64,000 bases of DNA, from NCBI RefSeq assembly GCF_001591585.1, contig NZ_BCVE01000003.1, positions 62,001 through 126,000 on the forward strand. The letters are read 5' to 3'. Shown here one piece after another: positions 1 to 8,566 of this stretch; the first letter of the stretch is position 1; every line of letters starts with the position of its first letter. Both the position numbers and the translations under genes were made by a program. Under the pieces are notes generated by a model. The model did no database searches and was not told the origin of the DNA. It saw nothing but the letters and a program-made list of their open reading frames with translations. Origin of the DNA: Niallia circulans NBRC 13626 (GTDB taxonomy: Bacteria; Bacillota; Bacilli; Bacillales; Cytobacillaceae).

Positions 1-139
1 TTAAAAACAATGTTTTTTTTCCGGCAGTCATTTCCCTTACCGTACCAATAAAAGTAGTAATCGCACCCGCGTTTCTTCTTACAACCTTATCAATAACTTC
101 TTGCAAATTAATTGGACGGTCCGTTATTTCAAATTTCAT
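1..139 (-). CDS. moaE: molybdopterin synthase catalytic subunit MoaE (N-terminal part; runs off the window)
   Basis: The first 46 codons of a minus-strand gene are present, starting at the ATG at 139 behind an AAAGGA ribosome binding site; the rest lies before base 1. The N-terminus starts MKFEITDRPI and contains NAGAITTFIGTVRE, the hallmark of Firmicute MoaE. With MoaD, MoaE inserts two sulfurs into precursor Z to make molybdopterin in the cytoplasm. The family is about 150 residues, so roughly two thirds is missing. Identification rests on the conserved N-terminal segment only. Confidence 0.85.
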   Translation of the reverse strand, partial: MKFEITDRPINLQEVIDKVVRRNAGAITTFIGTVREMTAGKKTLFL

Positions 140-337
140 ATAAATTCCTTTCTCGATCTACTCTCATCTTTTTTCCATATCGATTTTTCATTTTTCTTTC
201 AAACGTAAAGATTATATTTAAAGGTTACCATAAACAAAGACAGAATTCTCTTACTACTCTTCGCTCTTTTCCATATTTTTTATCGTTGGTATGCAAAATC
301 ATCTTGTAAAGCAGACTAAGCAAAGGGTGCGGAAAAG

Positions 338-366
338 TTGTATGATTAATTAAAATGGTCTACAAT
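338..366 (+). promoter_or_regulatory. candidate sigma-A promoter of pdxK
   Basis: A weak -35 TTGTAT (338-343) and a good -10 TACAAT (361-366) are separated by exactly 17 bases, about 60 bases before pdxK. The gap from 140 to 428 otherwise shows nothing recognisable; the reading frame inside it at 112-309 lacks a ribosome binding site and overlaps moaE antisense. Confidence 0.45.
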
Positions 367-428
367 TATTCAATCAAACAAAATTACTTTTCGCTGAAAT
401 AATAGCCATTACATAGGAGGCATAACAA

Positions 429-1250
429 ATGAAGAAAGTATTAACTTTAGCAGGCTCTGACACAAGCGGCGGTGCAGGTATTCAAGCAGATTTAAAGACA
501 TTCCAAGAATTAGGTGTTTATGGTATGACTGCTTTAACAACGATTGTAACAATGGACCCTAAAAATCATTGGCACCATAACGTATTTCCCCAGGATATTA
601 ATACAGTTAACGCGCAATTAGAAACCGTGTTATCTGTGGGAATTGATGCTATGAAAACAGGAATGCTTGGATCTGTCGAAATCATTGAAGCAGCGGCAAA
701 GCTAATTGATGAAAATAATATCAAAAATGTTGTGATTGATCCTGTCATGATTTGTAAGGGCGAAGATGAAGTTCTTCATCCAGAAACAGCTGATGCCCTA
801 CGTGAATTGCTTGTTCCAAGAGCAACTGTGGTAACACCAAACCTTTTTGAAGCTTGGCAGCTTGCCCAAACTGATAAACCAATTAAAACAGTAGAAGATT
901 TAAAAGAAGCGGCCGCAAAAATTCACGAACTTGGACCTAAATATGTTCTCATCAAAGGCGGCAGTAAGTTAGGACATGAAAAAGCAATTGATCTTCTATA
1001 CGATGGAAAAGAATTTACTATCTTTGAGAGCGAACTAATAGATACAACGTATACTCATGGGGCAGGCTGCACAAACTCTGCTGCTATTACAGCTGAACTA
1101 GCTAAAGGTGCTACCGTAGAAGAAGCTGTTCAAACAGCAAAAGATTTTATTACAGCAGCTATCAGCAATGGATTTAAATTAAACGAGTATGTAGGACCAA
1201 CTATGCATGGAGCATATCGTAACGAAAAAGAAAAGCTTAGTGCGAAATAA
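429..1250 (+). CDS. pdxK: pyridoxine/pyridoxal kinase of the ThiD-like type
   Basis: 273 residues, the usual size. The ribokinase-superfamily substrate motif GSDTSGGAGIQAD is at residues 9-21, and the C-terminal anion-hole/catalytic segment is HGAGC at about 210-214, with the Cys seen in Bacillus PdxK rather than the usual Asp. Overall wording (TFQELGVYGMTALT, VIDPVMICKG, VTPNLFEA) matches B. subtilis PdxK, which phosphorylates pyridoxine, pyridoxal and pyridoxamine and retains some HMP kinase activity. Start ATG at 429 has AGGAGG 11 bases upstream. It stands alone, between moaE (divergent) and yojF. ThiD is the alternative name; the Cys and the context favour PdxK. Confidence 0.85.
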   Translation: MKKVLTLAGSDTSGGAGIQADLKTFQELGVYGMTALTTIVTMDPKNHWHHNVFPQDINTVNAQLETVLSVGIDAMKTGMLGSVEIIEAAAKLIDENNIKNVVIDPVMICKGEDEVLHPETADALRELLVPRATVVTPNLFEAWQLAQTDKPIKTVEDLKEAAAKIHELGPKYVLIKGGSKLGHEKAIDLLYDGKEFTIFESELIDTTYTHGAGCTNSAAITAELAKGATVEEAVQTAKDFITAAISNGFKLNEYVGPTMHGAYRNEKEKLSAK

Positions 1251-1270
1251 AAACAGCAGTTCAATATATT

Positions 1271-1299
1271 CTCCTTTTACCATGCCATTATAAAAGGAG
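1271..1299 (+). terminator. hairpin after pdxK, possible terminator
   Basis: CTCCTTTTA (1271-1279) and TAAAAGGAG (1291-1299) form a 9-bp stem with an 11-base loop. No uninterrupted T-run follows, so it may be a weak terminator or a processing stem before yojF. Confidence 0.4.
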
Positions 1300-1357
1300 A
1301 GTATGCCCTTACCATTTTTTATTATTTAAATAAACTATTAGCAAGGAGGGATATTCT

Positions 1358-1705
1358 GTGGAATTTGTACAAATGGAAAAAGTGCAAAACGAAATCGATC
1401 GTTTTAGTGGAAAGAAAATCTATATTCACTTAGAAACAACAAATGGCGCTTATGCCAACCATAATGATGAAACCTTCTTCAATTCAGGCGCCTATATCCG
1501 CAATGCCCAGCTAGCCTATGAATATGGCAAAATTACGGGAAACGGCCCCTATCGAATTGGCTTAAAAACAGCAATAGGCTGGATTTATGCTGAAGGTATC
1601 ACCCACTATGAAATTGACGATAAAAATAGATTGTTATTGGCAGGCTTAGACTTTACCGGAAAATTAGCAGTAGCCTTAGAAATAAGCGAAACACCATTTG
1701 AATAA
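1358..1705 (+). CDS. yojF: YojF family protein (DUF1806), bacillithiol-associated
   Basis: 115 residues starting at GTG 1358 with AAGGAGG eight bases upstream. The sequence (HLETTNGAYANH, FFNSGAYIRNA, IGWIYAEGITHYE) is typical of YojF/DUF1806. It sits 48 bases before bshB2, the same pairing as yojF-yojG in B. subtilis, which implies a joint transcript. The biochemical role of YojF is not established; the pairing suggests an accessory role in bacillithiol or deacetylase function. No membrane segment or signal peptide is visible. Confidence 0.85.
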   Translation: MEFVQMEKVQNEIDRFSGKKIYIHLETTNGAYANHNDETFFNSGAYIRNAQLAYEYGKITGNGPYRIGLKTAIGWIYAEGITHYEIDDKNRLLLAGLDFTGKLAVALEISETPFE

Positions 1706-1753
1706 ACAATTAATGGAACATGCTTTTTTCATTACATGAAAGGAGGAACTCAG

Positions 1754-2419
1754 ATGGAAACAGAAAAACAAGTATTAGTTATTTTTCCTCATCCCGATGA
1801 TGAGGCATTTGGTGTATCTGGAACCATTTCAAAATTTTTACACGAAGGGGTTCCAGTTACTTACGCTTGCTTAACCCTTGGACAAATGGGAAGAAACTTA
1901 GGAAATCCACCATTTGCAACAAGAGAATCCTTACCAGAAATTCGCAGAAATGAATTAAAGGAAGCAGCTAGAGCAATGGGTCTAGAAGATCTCCGTATGC
2001 TCGGCTATCGTGATAAAACAATCGAATTCCTAAAAGAGGAAGTATTAGTCGATGAGTTTACAGCATTACTAGATGAATTAAATCCTTCTTTAGTGATTAC
2101 TTTTTATCCAGGTTATTCTGTGCATCCGGACCACGATGCTACAGGAGCTGCTGTTGTAAAGGCCATCGAAAAGAGAGAAGCTTCTAAACGACCAAAACTT
2201 TACTGTGTAGCATTTTCCAAGAACACAGAGGAAGACCTTGGACAGCCCGATATTGAAATTGATGTGGAAAATTTTGCAGAACAGAAAATCAAAACAATCG
2301 CAGCCCACCTTTCTCAAACACAACAATATGTAGCAGTCCTGCAAGAAGGAATAAAGAATCAGGACCCAGAAGTTTTAGCTCGATTGTATACGGAAAAATA
2401 CTGGACATATAAATTTTAA
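1754..2419 (+). CDS. bshB2: bacillithiol biosynthesis deacetylase BshB2
   Basis: 221 residues. The LmbE/PIG-L zinc motif FPHPDDEAFG lies near the N-terminus (His, Asp and Asp ligands), and the third ligand His is in YSVHPDHDATG. This family deacetylates GlcNAc-malate to GlcN-malate in bacillithiol synthesis, or acts on bacillithiol conjugates. I place the start at ATG 1754: an upstream in-frame ATG at 1736 lies before the perfect AAGGAGG at 1739-1746 and would put the ribosome binding site inside the gene. It follows yojF in one operon. BshB1 versus BshB2 was decided by the YojF neighbour. Confidence 0.88.
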   Translation: METEKQVLVIFPHPDDEAFGVSGTISKFLHEGVPVTYACLTLGQMGRNLGNPPFATRESLPEIRRNELKEAARAMGLEDLRMLGYRDKTIEFLKEEVLVDEFTALLDELNPSLVITFYPGYSVHPDHDATGAAVVKAIEKREASKRPKLYCVAFSKNTEEDLGQPDIEIDVENFAEQKIKTIAAHLSQTQQYVAVLQEGIKNQDPEVLARLYTEKYWTYKF

Positions 2420-2720
2420 TTTTGGAAAAAACAGGGAAAAAGATTGAGACATACGTCTTGCGATTATAAAAAGGTTTGTGGTAAACACCTGTTTATGCGA
2501 GAAATAGAGATGCCATAGCCCTCTTCTTTTTCCCCAGTACCTTGTTTGTCTGTAGAGTAATAGAACAAATTGCTTTCGCCTCTCGGGCTTTTATTTACAT
2601 AAATACCCAAAATGGTGAAAGCAATCGTTATTAAATCGCTATATTAGAAATTGTTCATCTATTCCCATTATCTATTTTGTTTTGTCCCTGTATGTTTTTA
2701 TTAAAGAATAATCGCCTAAA
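2420..2720. other. convergent intergenic region with nested inverted repeats
   Basis: No gene is seen. ATTGCTTTCGCC (2569-2580) pairs with GGTGAAAGCAAT (2614-2625), a 12-bp stem with one G-T pair enclosing a smaller hairpin (TATTT-ACAT-AAATA). A second, looser pair is GGGAAAAAGA (2434-2443) with TCTTTTTCCC (2525-2534). Neither stem ends in a clean T-run. It may be a termination zone or an immobile repeat element. Confidence 0.4.
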
Positions 2721-3671
2721 TTAAGCTTTCAGCCAAGCATTTGCAAGTAAAAGCGCTCCTTTTGCTGCCTCAGTATGCGCCAATGCATTTAGCATAACAA
2801 AATCATGAATGATTCCACCAAAACGAGCAGAGGTTACCTTTACTCCCGCTTCACGAAGTTTATTCGCATAAGCTTCTCCTTCATCTCTTAGCACATCTGC
2901 CTCAGCCGTAATGATTAAAGCTTCTGGCAGCCCAACTAATTGATCTTTTGTTGCTCTTAAAGGAGATGCTGTAATTTCTGCTCTTTCTTTTGGATCAATA
3001 GTATATTGATCCCAGAACCATTTCATGCCATCTCTTCTTAAAAAGTACCCTTCTGCAAATTGGTTATAAGAATCTGTTTCAAAGGATGCGTCTGTAACAG
3101 GGTAAAATAGTAGCTGTTTTTGAATAGCAGGGCCTTTGCGTTCTTTCGCCATTAATGTGATCGCTGCGGACATATTTCCGCCCACACTGTCACCTGCTAC
3201 AGAAATTTTATTAATATCAAAGGCATACTCTTCTCCTTTTGCTGCAATCCATTCTAGCACCGTATATATTTCTTCAATCGCAACCGGATATCTTGCTTCT
3301 GGAGAAAGGCTATAATTGGTGAATACAACGGCAGCGTTGGAACCTACTGCTAATTCACGAATTAAGCGATCATGTGTATGTGCATTACCGAATACCCATC
3401 CTGCACCATGTGTATATAAAATCACTGGCAATTTAGTTGTAGAGCTGTTCTCTGGACGAACAATTTTAATTGATACTTGATTGGCCGGTCCACCTTTAAT
3501 AAAAAATTCATTTTCCTCCACTGGTAATTTATCTATCTCACTAGATTGTACTTCATCTACTGCTACTCTACCTTCTGCTGGCTCCAAATCAAATAAATAT
3601 GGTGGATTAGCTGTGTCTTCTGTAAATTTTTTAGCCGCTTCTTCTAATACAATGTGATTTTTGTTATTCAT
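2721..3671 (-). CDS. alpha/beta-hydrolase, HSL-type esterase/lipase
   Basis: 316 residues. The oxyanion-hole motif of the hormone-sensitive-lipase family is HGAGW at 88-92 (family form HGGG). The nucleophile elbow is GDSVGG at 160-165 with Ser162; the acid is probably Asp259 (EADVLRDEG) and the base His289 (GIIHDF). No signal peptide is visible, so a cytoplasmic carboxylesterase acting on short acyl or acetyl esters is likely. Start ATG 3671 has AAAGGGG 10 bases upstream. It is single, with its own promoter at 3827-3855 and palindromic operators in the leader, suggesting induction by a small molecule through a MarR-like repressor not encoded nearby. Confidence 0.85.
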   Translation of the reverse strand: MNNKNHIVLEEAAKKFTEDTANPPYLFDLEPAEGRVAVDEVQSSEIDKLPVEENEFFIKGGPANQVSIKIVRPENSSTTKLPVILYTHGAGWVFGNAHTHDRLIRELAVGSNAAVVFTNYSLSPEARYPVAIEEIYTVLEWIAAKGEEYAFDINKISVAGDSVGGNMSAAITLMAKERKGPAIQKQLLFYPVTDASFETDSYNQFAEGYFLRRDGMKWFWDQYTIDPKERAEITASPLRATKDQLVGLPEALIITAEADVLRDEGEAYANKLREAGVKVTSARFGGIIHDFVMLNALAHTEAAKGALLLANAWLKA

Positions 3672-3800
3672 AGCAAATTACCCCTTTTGATTTCTTAAAA
3701 TTTAATTGCGCACAACTTATTGAATTAAAATTTTTTACTCCTATGTTTTCTGTTCCTTTACATAAGGAGTACAAGTAGTTAGTTTTATCTGCTGCTCGTA

Positions 3801-3855
3801 AATTAAATTTCGCACAATTTAATTTTACAATACCAACTTTCCCATTCAAAGTCAA
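3801..3855 (-). promoter_or_regulatory. esterase promoter with MarR/OhrR-like operator
   Basis: On the minus strand, -35 TTGACT (3855-3850) and -10 TATTGT (3832-3827) are 17 bases apart. Immediately downstream, across the expected start of transcription, is a perfect inverted repeat AATTAAATT-N6-AATTTAATT (3801-3824). A related copy with the same CGCACAA core lies at 3700-3730 in the long leader. The layout fits repression by a dimeric winged-helix (MarR/OhrR-like) regulator. Confidence 0.6.
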
Positions 3856-3870
3856 TTTATTTTTTATTAA

Positions 3871-3904
3871 AAATGCTGAGGAAAAGTCTTTTTCCTCAGC
3901 ATTT
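3871..3904 (-). terminator. terminator of the SRPBCC gene
   Basis: A 15-bp perfect stem (AAATGCTGAGGAAAA and its complement) with a 3-4 base loop, followed on the minus strand by TTTTT. It lies 18 bases after the stop at 3922. Confidence 0.85.
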
Positions 3905-3921
3905 CATCAAAAAGATATATT

Positions 3922-4371
3922 TTATAAATTTTCTACTCTTTCTTCTAATACTTCTTTCGCATTCTGCACATGATCATTATCTTCAGATTTCACCATTTTG
4001 ACAAGAAACTTTCGCATAAGCAGCATTTTTAGTCCCTTAACATGTACAGTGCCTTCAAACTCTACTTGGGTGCCTTCAGGAATCTCCGAAAAGCGATAAG
4101 CATAATCAACTATTAATCCATTTGAACTACTTCTACGCAAAAATCCTATATTTTTATCAAAAGTGAGATATTCTATTTCTGCAGGTACTGTATTTCCACG
4201 AACATTTCTTATCTCTTTATATTTTGTGCCAACTCCAATCGGCTCATTTGTCAACTTTTCTGTTGATACCACTTTATTCATATATTCTGAAGCATTTGCC
4301 ATGTCCGCAAAATAAGCAAAAACTTCTTCAATGGGCTCACAAATAATAACACTCGCATTAAAATCTGCCAT
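3922..4371 (-). CDS. SRPBCC/polyketide-cyclase-like lipid- or ligand-binding protein
   Basis: 149 residues with the START-like N-terminal pattern (INASV...PIEEVFAYFADMANASEYM) and a long C-terminal amphipathic helix ending KEVLEERVENL. Families of this fold bind hydrophobic ligands in a central cavity; the actual ligand cannot be told from sequence. Start ATG 4371 is preceded by GAGGTGG. It is single, with a strong terminator at 3871-3904, and is divergent from the ABC exporter operon, whose TetR-type operators begin 100 bases away and could in principle affect both promoters. Confidence 0.7.
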   Translation of the reverse strand: MADFNASVIICEPIEEVFAYFADMANASEYMNKVVSTEKLTNEPIGVGTKYKEIRNVRGNTVPAEIEYLTFDKNIGFLRRSSSNGLIVDYAYRFSEIPEGTQVEFEGTVHVKGLKMLLMRKFLVKMVKSEDNDHVQNAKEVLEERVENL

Positions 4372-4469
4372 TTTTCCACCTCAATAGAATCTATCTTTTT
4401 AGGTTTTTCATTTCTATTATAGCGAATAAATAGCAAATTGAATAATTGATTTCTAGCGAACTATAAAAA

Positions 4470-4532
4470 TGAGTGATTACTCACTTTACAAAGTGTAACT
4501 TTTTTCATAAGATAAAAGTGAGTAATCACTCA
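4470..4532 (+). promoter_or_regulatory. ABC-exporter promoter flanked by two TetR-type palindromes
   Basis: TGAGT-GATT-ACTCA (4470-4483) and its exact inverse TGAGT-AATC-ACTCA (4519-4532) bracket a promoter: -35 TTTACA (4485-4490), 17-base spacer, -10 TAAGAT (4508-4513). Each site is palindromic and the pair is also inverted. The TetR-family gene at the end of the operon is the obvious candidate repressor. Confidence 0.7.
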
Positions 4533-4556
4533 TTTATTCGAAAGGTGGTTTTTAAT

Positions 4557-5291
4557 ATGGGGACACCATCCATTGTTTCTGTTAAGAATATTTCCAAAGC
4601 ATTTGGAGAGAAACAAATTTTAACCCAAATTGACTTAAGTGTTTATCCCGGAGAAATCTTAGGATTACTTGGTCCGTCCGGAGCTGGAAAGACATCACTT
4701 GTGAAAGAAATTATTGGATTAGATTTACCTGATAGTGGTTCTATTTCTGTATTAGATGTGGAAATGCCAAATCTAACTATAATGGGGAAAATCGGTTACA
4801 TGGCACAGGCAGATGCATTATATCAAGATTTAACAGCTAAGGAAAATCTCGATTTTTTCGCTAGCTTGTATGGATTAAAAGGAACAGAGAAAAAATCTAG
4901 AATAGATAGTGTTGCTAATTTAGTAGAATTATCAGATCATCTTTCCAAGCCAGTATCCCAGTATTCTGGAGGAATGAAGAGAAGGCTATCTATCTGTATT
5001 GCTCTTTTAAACACTCCAAAGCTGCTAATTTTAGATGAACCTACAGTTGGGATTGATCCTATTCTCCGAAAAGCAATTTGGCAGACTTTTAACCAGCTTA
5101 AAGATAATGGAACATCCATCATTGTAACTACTCATGTAATGGATGAAGCAGAAAAATGTGATCGTCTTGGAATGATAAGAAACGGTCAACTTATTGCTCT
5201 TGATACACCGAAAAACTTGATGAACCGCTGCAATGCCCAAACAATGGAGGAAGCATTCTTATATTATGGAGGTTTAGCAAATGAGAATTAA
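4557..5291 (+). CDS. ABC transporter ATP-binding protein (drug/ABC-2 type exporter)
   Basis: 244 residues, with Walker A GPSGAGKT at 39-46, signature SGGMK at 137-141, Walker B LLILDEP at 156-162, and the switch His in VTTHVMDEAE. The signature and short length are those of ABC-2 exporters. Start ATG 4557 follows AAAGGTGG at 4541-4548; the longer frame from 4473 runs through the operator and was rejected. It overlaps the permease start by 11 bases. Because the permease is interrupted, this ATPase may lack a working partner in this strain. Confidence 0.85.
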   Translation: MGTPSIVSVKNISKAFGEKQILTQIDLSVYPGEILGLLGPSGAGKTSLVKEIIGLDLPDSGSISVLDVEMPNLTIMGKIGYMAQADALYQDLTAKENLDFFASLYGLKGTEKKSRIDSVANLVELSDHLSKPVSQYSGGMKRRLSICIALLNTPKLLILDEPTVGIDPILRKAIWQTFNQLKDNGTSIIVTTHVMDEAEKCDRLGMIRNGQLIALDTPKNLMNRCNAQTMEEAFLYYGGLANEN

Positions 5292-6303
5292 CGCCTTAGT
5301 ATTACGCATATTAAAACAATTTTATCGTGATAAAAGAACACTAGCGCTAATGATATTAGCTCCTATTCTCATTTAAACATTAGTCCATCTAGTTTTTAAT
5401 GGCGATGACTATGAAATAAAAATAGGATTAATTGACACACCTGACTCCATAGGCACGGCCTTTGAAAAAGAAGAATTGAAAACATCTATCTACAATAGCG
5501 AGGCTGCGGCAAAAGCTGCATTAAAAGATAGAAAAATTGATGCTTATTTTCTTGGTGAAAACAACCAAACAAAATTAATGTTAGAAGGAAGTGACCCTTC
5601 TATTACCAAAGCAACGATTACAAAAGCACAAGGTGCCATACAAAATCTTTCTTCTCATAAAGCAGTACTGGATGTAGATTTACTTTACGGTTCTATTGAT
5701 ATGAAACAATTTGATTCATTTGGGCCTAGTTTACTTGGAATTTTTGCCTTCTTTTTTGTTTTTCTAGTAGCTGGCGTATCTTTTTTAAGGGAAAGAACTT
5801 CAGGAACGTTGGAGCGATTACTTTCTAGTCCTATTAGAAGATGGGAGCTAGTTCTTGCTTATATTATCGGTTTTGGATTATTTACAATGGTGCAATCGGT
5901 CATTATTGTCGTTTATTCTGTCTATGTTCTCAAAATGGAAAATTATGGTTCTATTTTATATGTATTATTCATTACGCTATTATTAGCATTAGTAGCCCTT
6001 ACATTAGGCATACTCTTATCTTCTTTTGCCCATAATGAATTGCAAATGTTTCAATTTATCCCAATTGTCATTGTCCCACAAGTTTTCTTCTCTGGGCTTT
6101 TTAACTTAGATACAATTTCTCCGGTAATTAGCTGGATTTCTTACTTGACTCCGTTATATTACGCAGCAGATGCCTTATGTGAGGTAATGATTCGTGGTCA
6201 CGGTTTCAAGGATATAATAGAACCTCTTAGTATCCTTTTAGGCTATTCCATCATCTTTATGATTATTAATATCTTTGTATTGAAAAAATATCGCAGTATC
6301 TAA
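5281..6303 (+). pseudogene. ABC-2 type permease interrupted by an in-frame TAA
   Basis: The frame opening at ATG 5281 (GGAGG 9 bases upstream) is open to 6303, about 340 codons, except for a TAA at 5374-5376 (codon 32), inside the first hydrophobic segment (LMILAPILI-stop-TLVHLVF). A single T-to-A change from TTA (Leu) would explain it. Beyond the stop the protein is intact: a soluble extracellular domain, then six hydrophobic segments starting FGPSLLGIFAFFFVF, with the ABC-2 hallmark RERTSGTLERLLSSPI. The next in-frame ATG (5476) has no ribosome binding site. It is either a real recent nonsense mutation, a sequencing error, or suppressed. Confidence 0.8.
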
Positions 6304-6371
6304 GATATTATATTTTTCTCCATAATCCTTTATAATTAAATTAGATTGGATGGATAAGGAGTTTCCTATAA

Positions 6372-7022
6372 ATGAACAATAGTGACAATATATTAGAGTT
6401 AATTTTAAAAGAAGAACAGTCAATAACAGATAAACAGAAAAAAATACTGATGGCAGCCATTGAAGCATTTTCCGAAAAGGGCTATGCCGCAACCTCTACT
6501 AGTGAAATTGCTAGAATGGCAGGCGTTGCAGAAGGTACTATCTTTCGACACTACAAAACCAAAAAGGATTTACTATTAACCCTTCTCTCTCCGTTGTTAA
6601 GTACGTTGATTGCACCACGAGTCATAAAGGATTTTGATAAAGTATTAAATGCTTCTCATGATAGCTTTGAAGATTTCCTTCGAGCTGTAGTAAAAAACAG
6701 AATGGAGTTTTTACAACACAATATTGCGTTATTTAAAATTTTAATACAAGAAATCCCTTTTCATGATGATCTACGAGAGACATTTAAAAATCAAATCTCT
6801 ATGAACATTTTTAAACGCCTTCAAGAAATTATGGGAAATTATAAAGAAAAAGGAGAGATTATTTCTATTCCTCCTTTTAGCTCCGTTCGCCTAACAGTAT
6901 CATCAATTTTTGGTTATTTTATCGCTCGTTACCTCCTTCTTCCTGATATAAAGTGGGATGATGATGAAGAAATTGAACGAACCATCCAGTTTATTCTTTA
7001 TGGATTAAAACCTCGGGAATAA
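6372..7022 (+). CDS. TetR/AcrR family transcriptional regulator
   Basis: 216 residues. The N-terminal helix-turn-helix is textbook ([44 protein letters not shown]); the C-terminal half is a divergent helical ligand domain. AAGGAG lies 10 bases before ATG 6372. It follows the ABC exporter genes on the same strand and is probably their repressor through the two palindromes at 4470-4532. The arrangement (ATPase, permease, TetR) recalls the B. subtilis yfiLMN-yfiR group, but I do not assign orthology. Confidence 0.85.
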   Translation: MNNSDNILELILKEEQSITDKQKKILMAAIEAFSEKGYAATSTSEIARMAGVAEGTIFRHYKTKKDLLLTLLSPLLSTLIAPRVIKDFDKVLNASHDSFEDFLRAVVKNRMEFLQHNIALFKILIQEIPFHDDLRETFKNQISMNIFKRLQEIMGNYKEKGEIISIPPFSSVRLTVSSIFGYFIARYLLLPDIKWDDDEEIERTIQFILYGLKPRE

Positions 7023-7026
7023 TAAT

Positions 7027-7068
7027 AAAAAAGGTAGATGAACTTATTCGCGTTCATCTACCTTTTTT
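7027..7068. terminator. bidirectional terminator between tetR and HAD gene
   Basis: A perfect 17-bp stem (7027-7043 with 7052-7068) with an 8-base loop, bounded by A6 on one side and T6 on the other, so it serves both convergent genes. Confidence 0.9.
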
Positions 7069-7075
7069 GACCATC

Positions 7076-7930
7076 TTATTCCTCTAATGCTTTTCTAATT
7101 GCTTGAGCCACTCCACTTTCTTCATTTGTTCCTGTCACAAAGTGGCATTGACGTTGAATATCTTCCACCGCATTCCCCATCGCAACTGCTCTGCCAGCCA
7201 TTTGAAACATGGAAACATCATTATAATTATCTCCAATTGCCATCGTGTCAGAAAGAGAAATGTTGCGATCCTTCACAAATTTCTCAAGCGCAATCCCTTT
7301 TTGAGCATGAATAGAAGTAATTTCTAAGTTCTCCTTACCGGAAGCACTAATTGCTGCTCCTTCCAGTTTAGTCAACTCCTCTCTAACATTACCTAAAACG
7401 ATCGGATCAAAATGGAATGCTAATAATTTATAAATAACCTGGTCGTCATCTTGAAATAATTCTTCATAACTATCTAATTGATGAATTTCCTTCAGTCTTT
7501 CCTCGGCCGCTTTTTTAATCTCTTCCATATCCTTCGCATGGCCACTTACAGTAAAAATATCCATAATCAGTGATCGTGCTACTGTTTTATCAAGTGTATA
7601 CGTTCCTCTATTAGTATAGACTTCATAATATACTTGATATTTATGTAAAATTTCAGCCATTTGTCTGGCTAGATCTTTACTTAATGGATTTGTATCGACG
7701 ATGATATGCTCATTCGTCCTAATTTCTGCTCCATTTGCACAAATCATCGGTGTAATAACCCCTGCCTCTTTTAAAAGGTCTCCTGCTTCTTCATAAGCAC
7801 GTCCAGTAGCGATTACTACCTCTACTCCTTTATCTTGTGCTTCTTTAATTGCTTCTCGATTTTCTTTCGTGATTTCTTGTGTGGATGTTAATAACGTCCC
7901 ATCCATATCAATTGCTATGCATTTAATCAT
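7076..7930 (-). CDS. Cof-type HAD-superfamily phosphatase
   Basis: 284 residues. The HAD motif I is DMDGTLL at 8-14 (nucleophile Asp8 and general-acid Asp10); the motif II Thr is in IATGRAYEEA, and motif III/IV is GDNYNDVSMFQMAG near the C-terminus. The C2 cap between them identifies the Cof/YidA group, which dephosphorylates sugar phosphates, flavin precursors or PLP. Several B. subtilis paralogues (YxeH, YitU, YwtE) have the same architecture, so the substrate is not assignable. Start ATG 7930 has GAGGGTG upstream. It is single. Confidence 0.85.
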   Translation of the reverse strand: MIKCIAIDMDGTLLTSTQEITKENREAIKEAQDKGVEVVIATGRAYEEAGDLLKEAGVITPMICANGAEIRTNEHIIVDTNPLSKDLARQMAEILHKYQVYYEVYTNRGTYTLDKTVARSLIMDIFTVSGHAKDMEEIKKAAEERLKEIHQLDSYEELFQDDDQVIYKLLAFHFDPIVLGNVREELTKLEGAAISASGKENLEITSIHAQKGIALEKFVKDRNISLSDTMAIGDNYNDVSMFQMAGRAVAMGNAVEDIQRQCHFVTGTNEESGVAQAIRKALEE

Positions 7931-8566
7931 CTAAACACCCTCAATAATTTATTCAGCTTCATCAATAATTTTCTAATTCCTTTATCATCATAACATGAAA
8001 GAACAAGCAGCAAAAGGAAGAGAACTTTAAGAGATGCTTGTCTTTTTGTAAATTATTTTATCTGTTTGCTTTATAAGCAGGCACACCGGTTAGAAATAGG
8101 AATGCCCTTACTTGCGGATTTTGACTTTTACTTGCGACTCTTCTATCTAATACCTTCACCAACCCATAATGAACTATCTTCGCTGTCCTCTTTCCCTTCT
8201 CTGCCTTCTTTCTAAACCATCTTCTATTTTGTCTTTTCTGTGAACGGATATGTGAACATTTTTCAAACAATGAGTGAACTTTACCGCAAACTGACGAAAT
8301 TTCATTATGATATACCTATCATTTACCAAAAGGAGACGATCGGAAAAATCAACTTTGTTAAAAACCTTTTATATCAATGTTTATCGACTTTTTCCAACAT
8401 TAAATTACATAGGATGAACATCACGGAAAAGCACTTTTAACAAGTTTTTTTATCCTACTGCCTCAATTAAATCTAATTGAATTTCATCTTATGCAATGAT
8501 TTTTATCGCTTTATCGAACTGGAAGATTCACAAATCTGTTCAAAATACAAAAAGGAGGAGAAACTC
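7931..8566. other. long leader/intergenic region before cydA, no gene supported
   Basis: 636 bases between a minus-strand HAD gene and cydA. A 70-codon minus-strand frame (8058-8270) is present but has no ribosome binding site and biased basic composition. A Rex-like half-repeat ATGTGAACATTTTTCAAAC (near 8250) is imperfect and spaced one base too short. No convincing promoter was found by eye. In B. subtilis the cyd leader carries Rex and CcpA control, so this is where to look. Confidence 0.4.

Noticed and set aside
112-309. 65-codon plus-strand frame overlapping the start of moaE antisense
   Set aside because: Overlaps a clear moaE start on the other strand, no ribosome binding site, low-complexity hydrophobic content.
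3664-3855. 63-codon minus-strand frame upstream of the esterase
   Set aside because: It coincides with the promoter, operators and leader of the esterase and has no ribosome binding site.
8058-8270. 70-codon minus-strand frame upstream of cydA
   Set aside because: No ribosome binding site, very basic composition, not like any family; probably a chance frame in the cyd leader.
8245-8270. Rex-like site ATGTGAACATTTTTCAAAC before cydA
   Set aside because: Half-sites are one base too close and the right arm is poor; kept only as a remark in the region entry.
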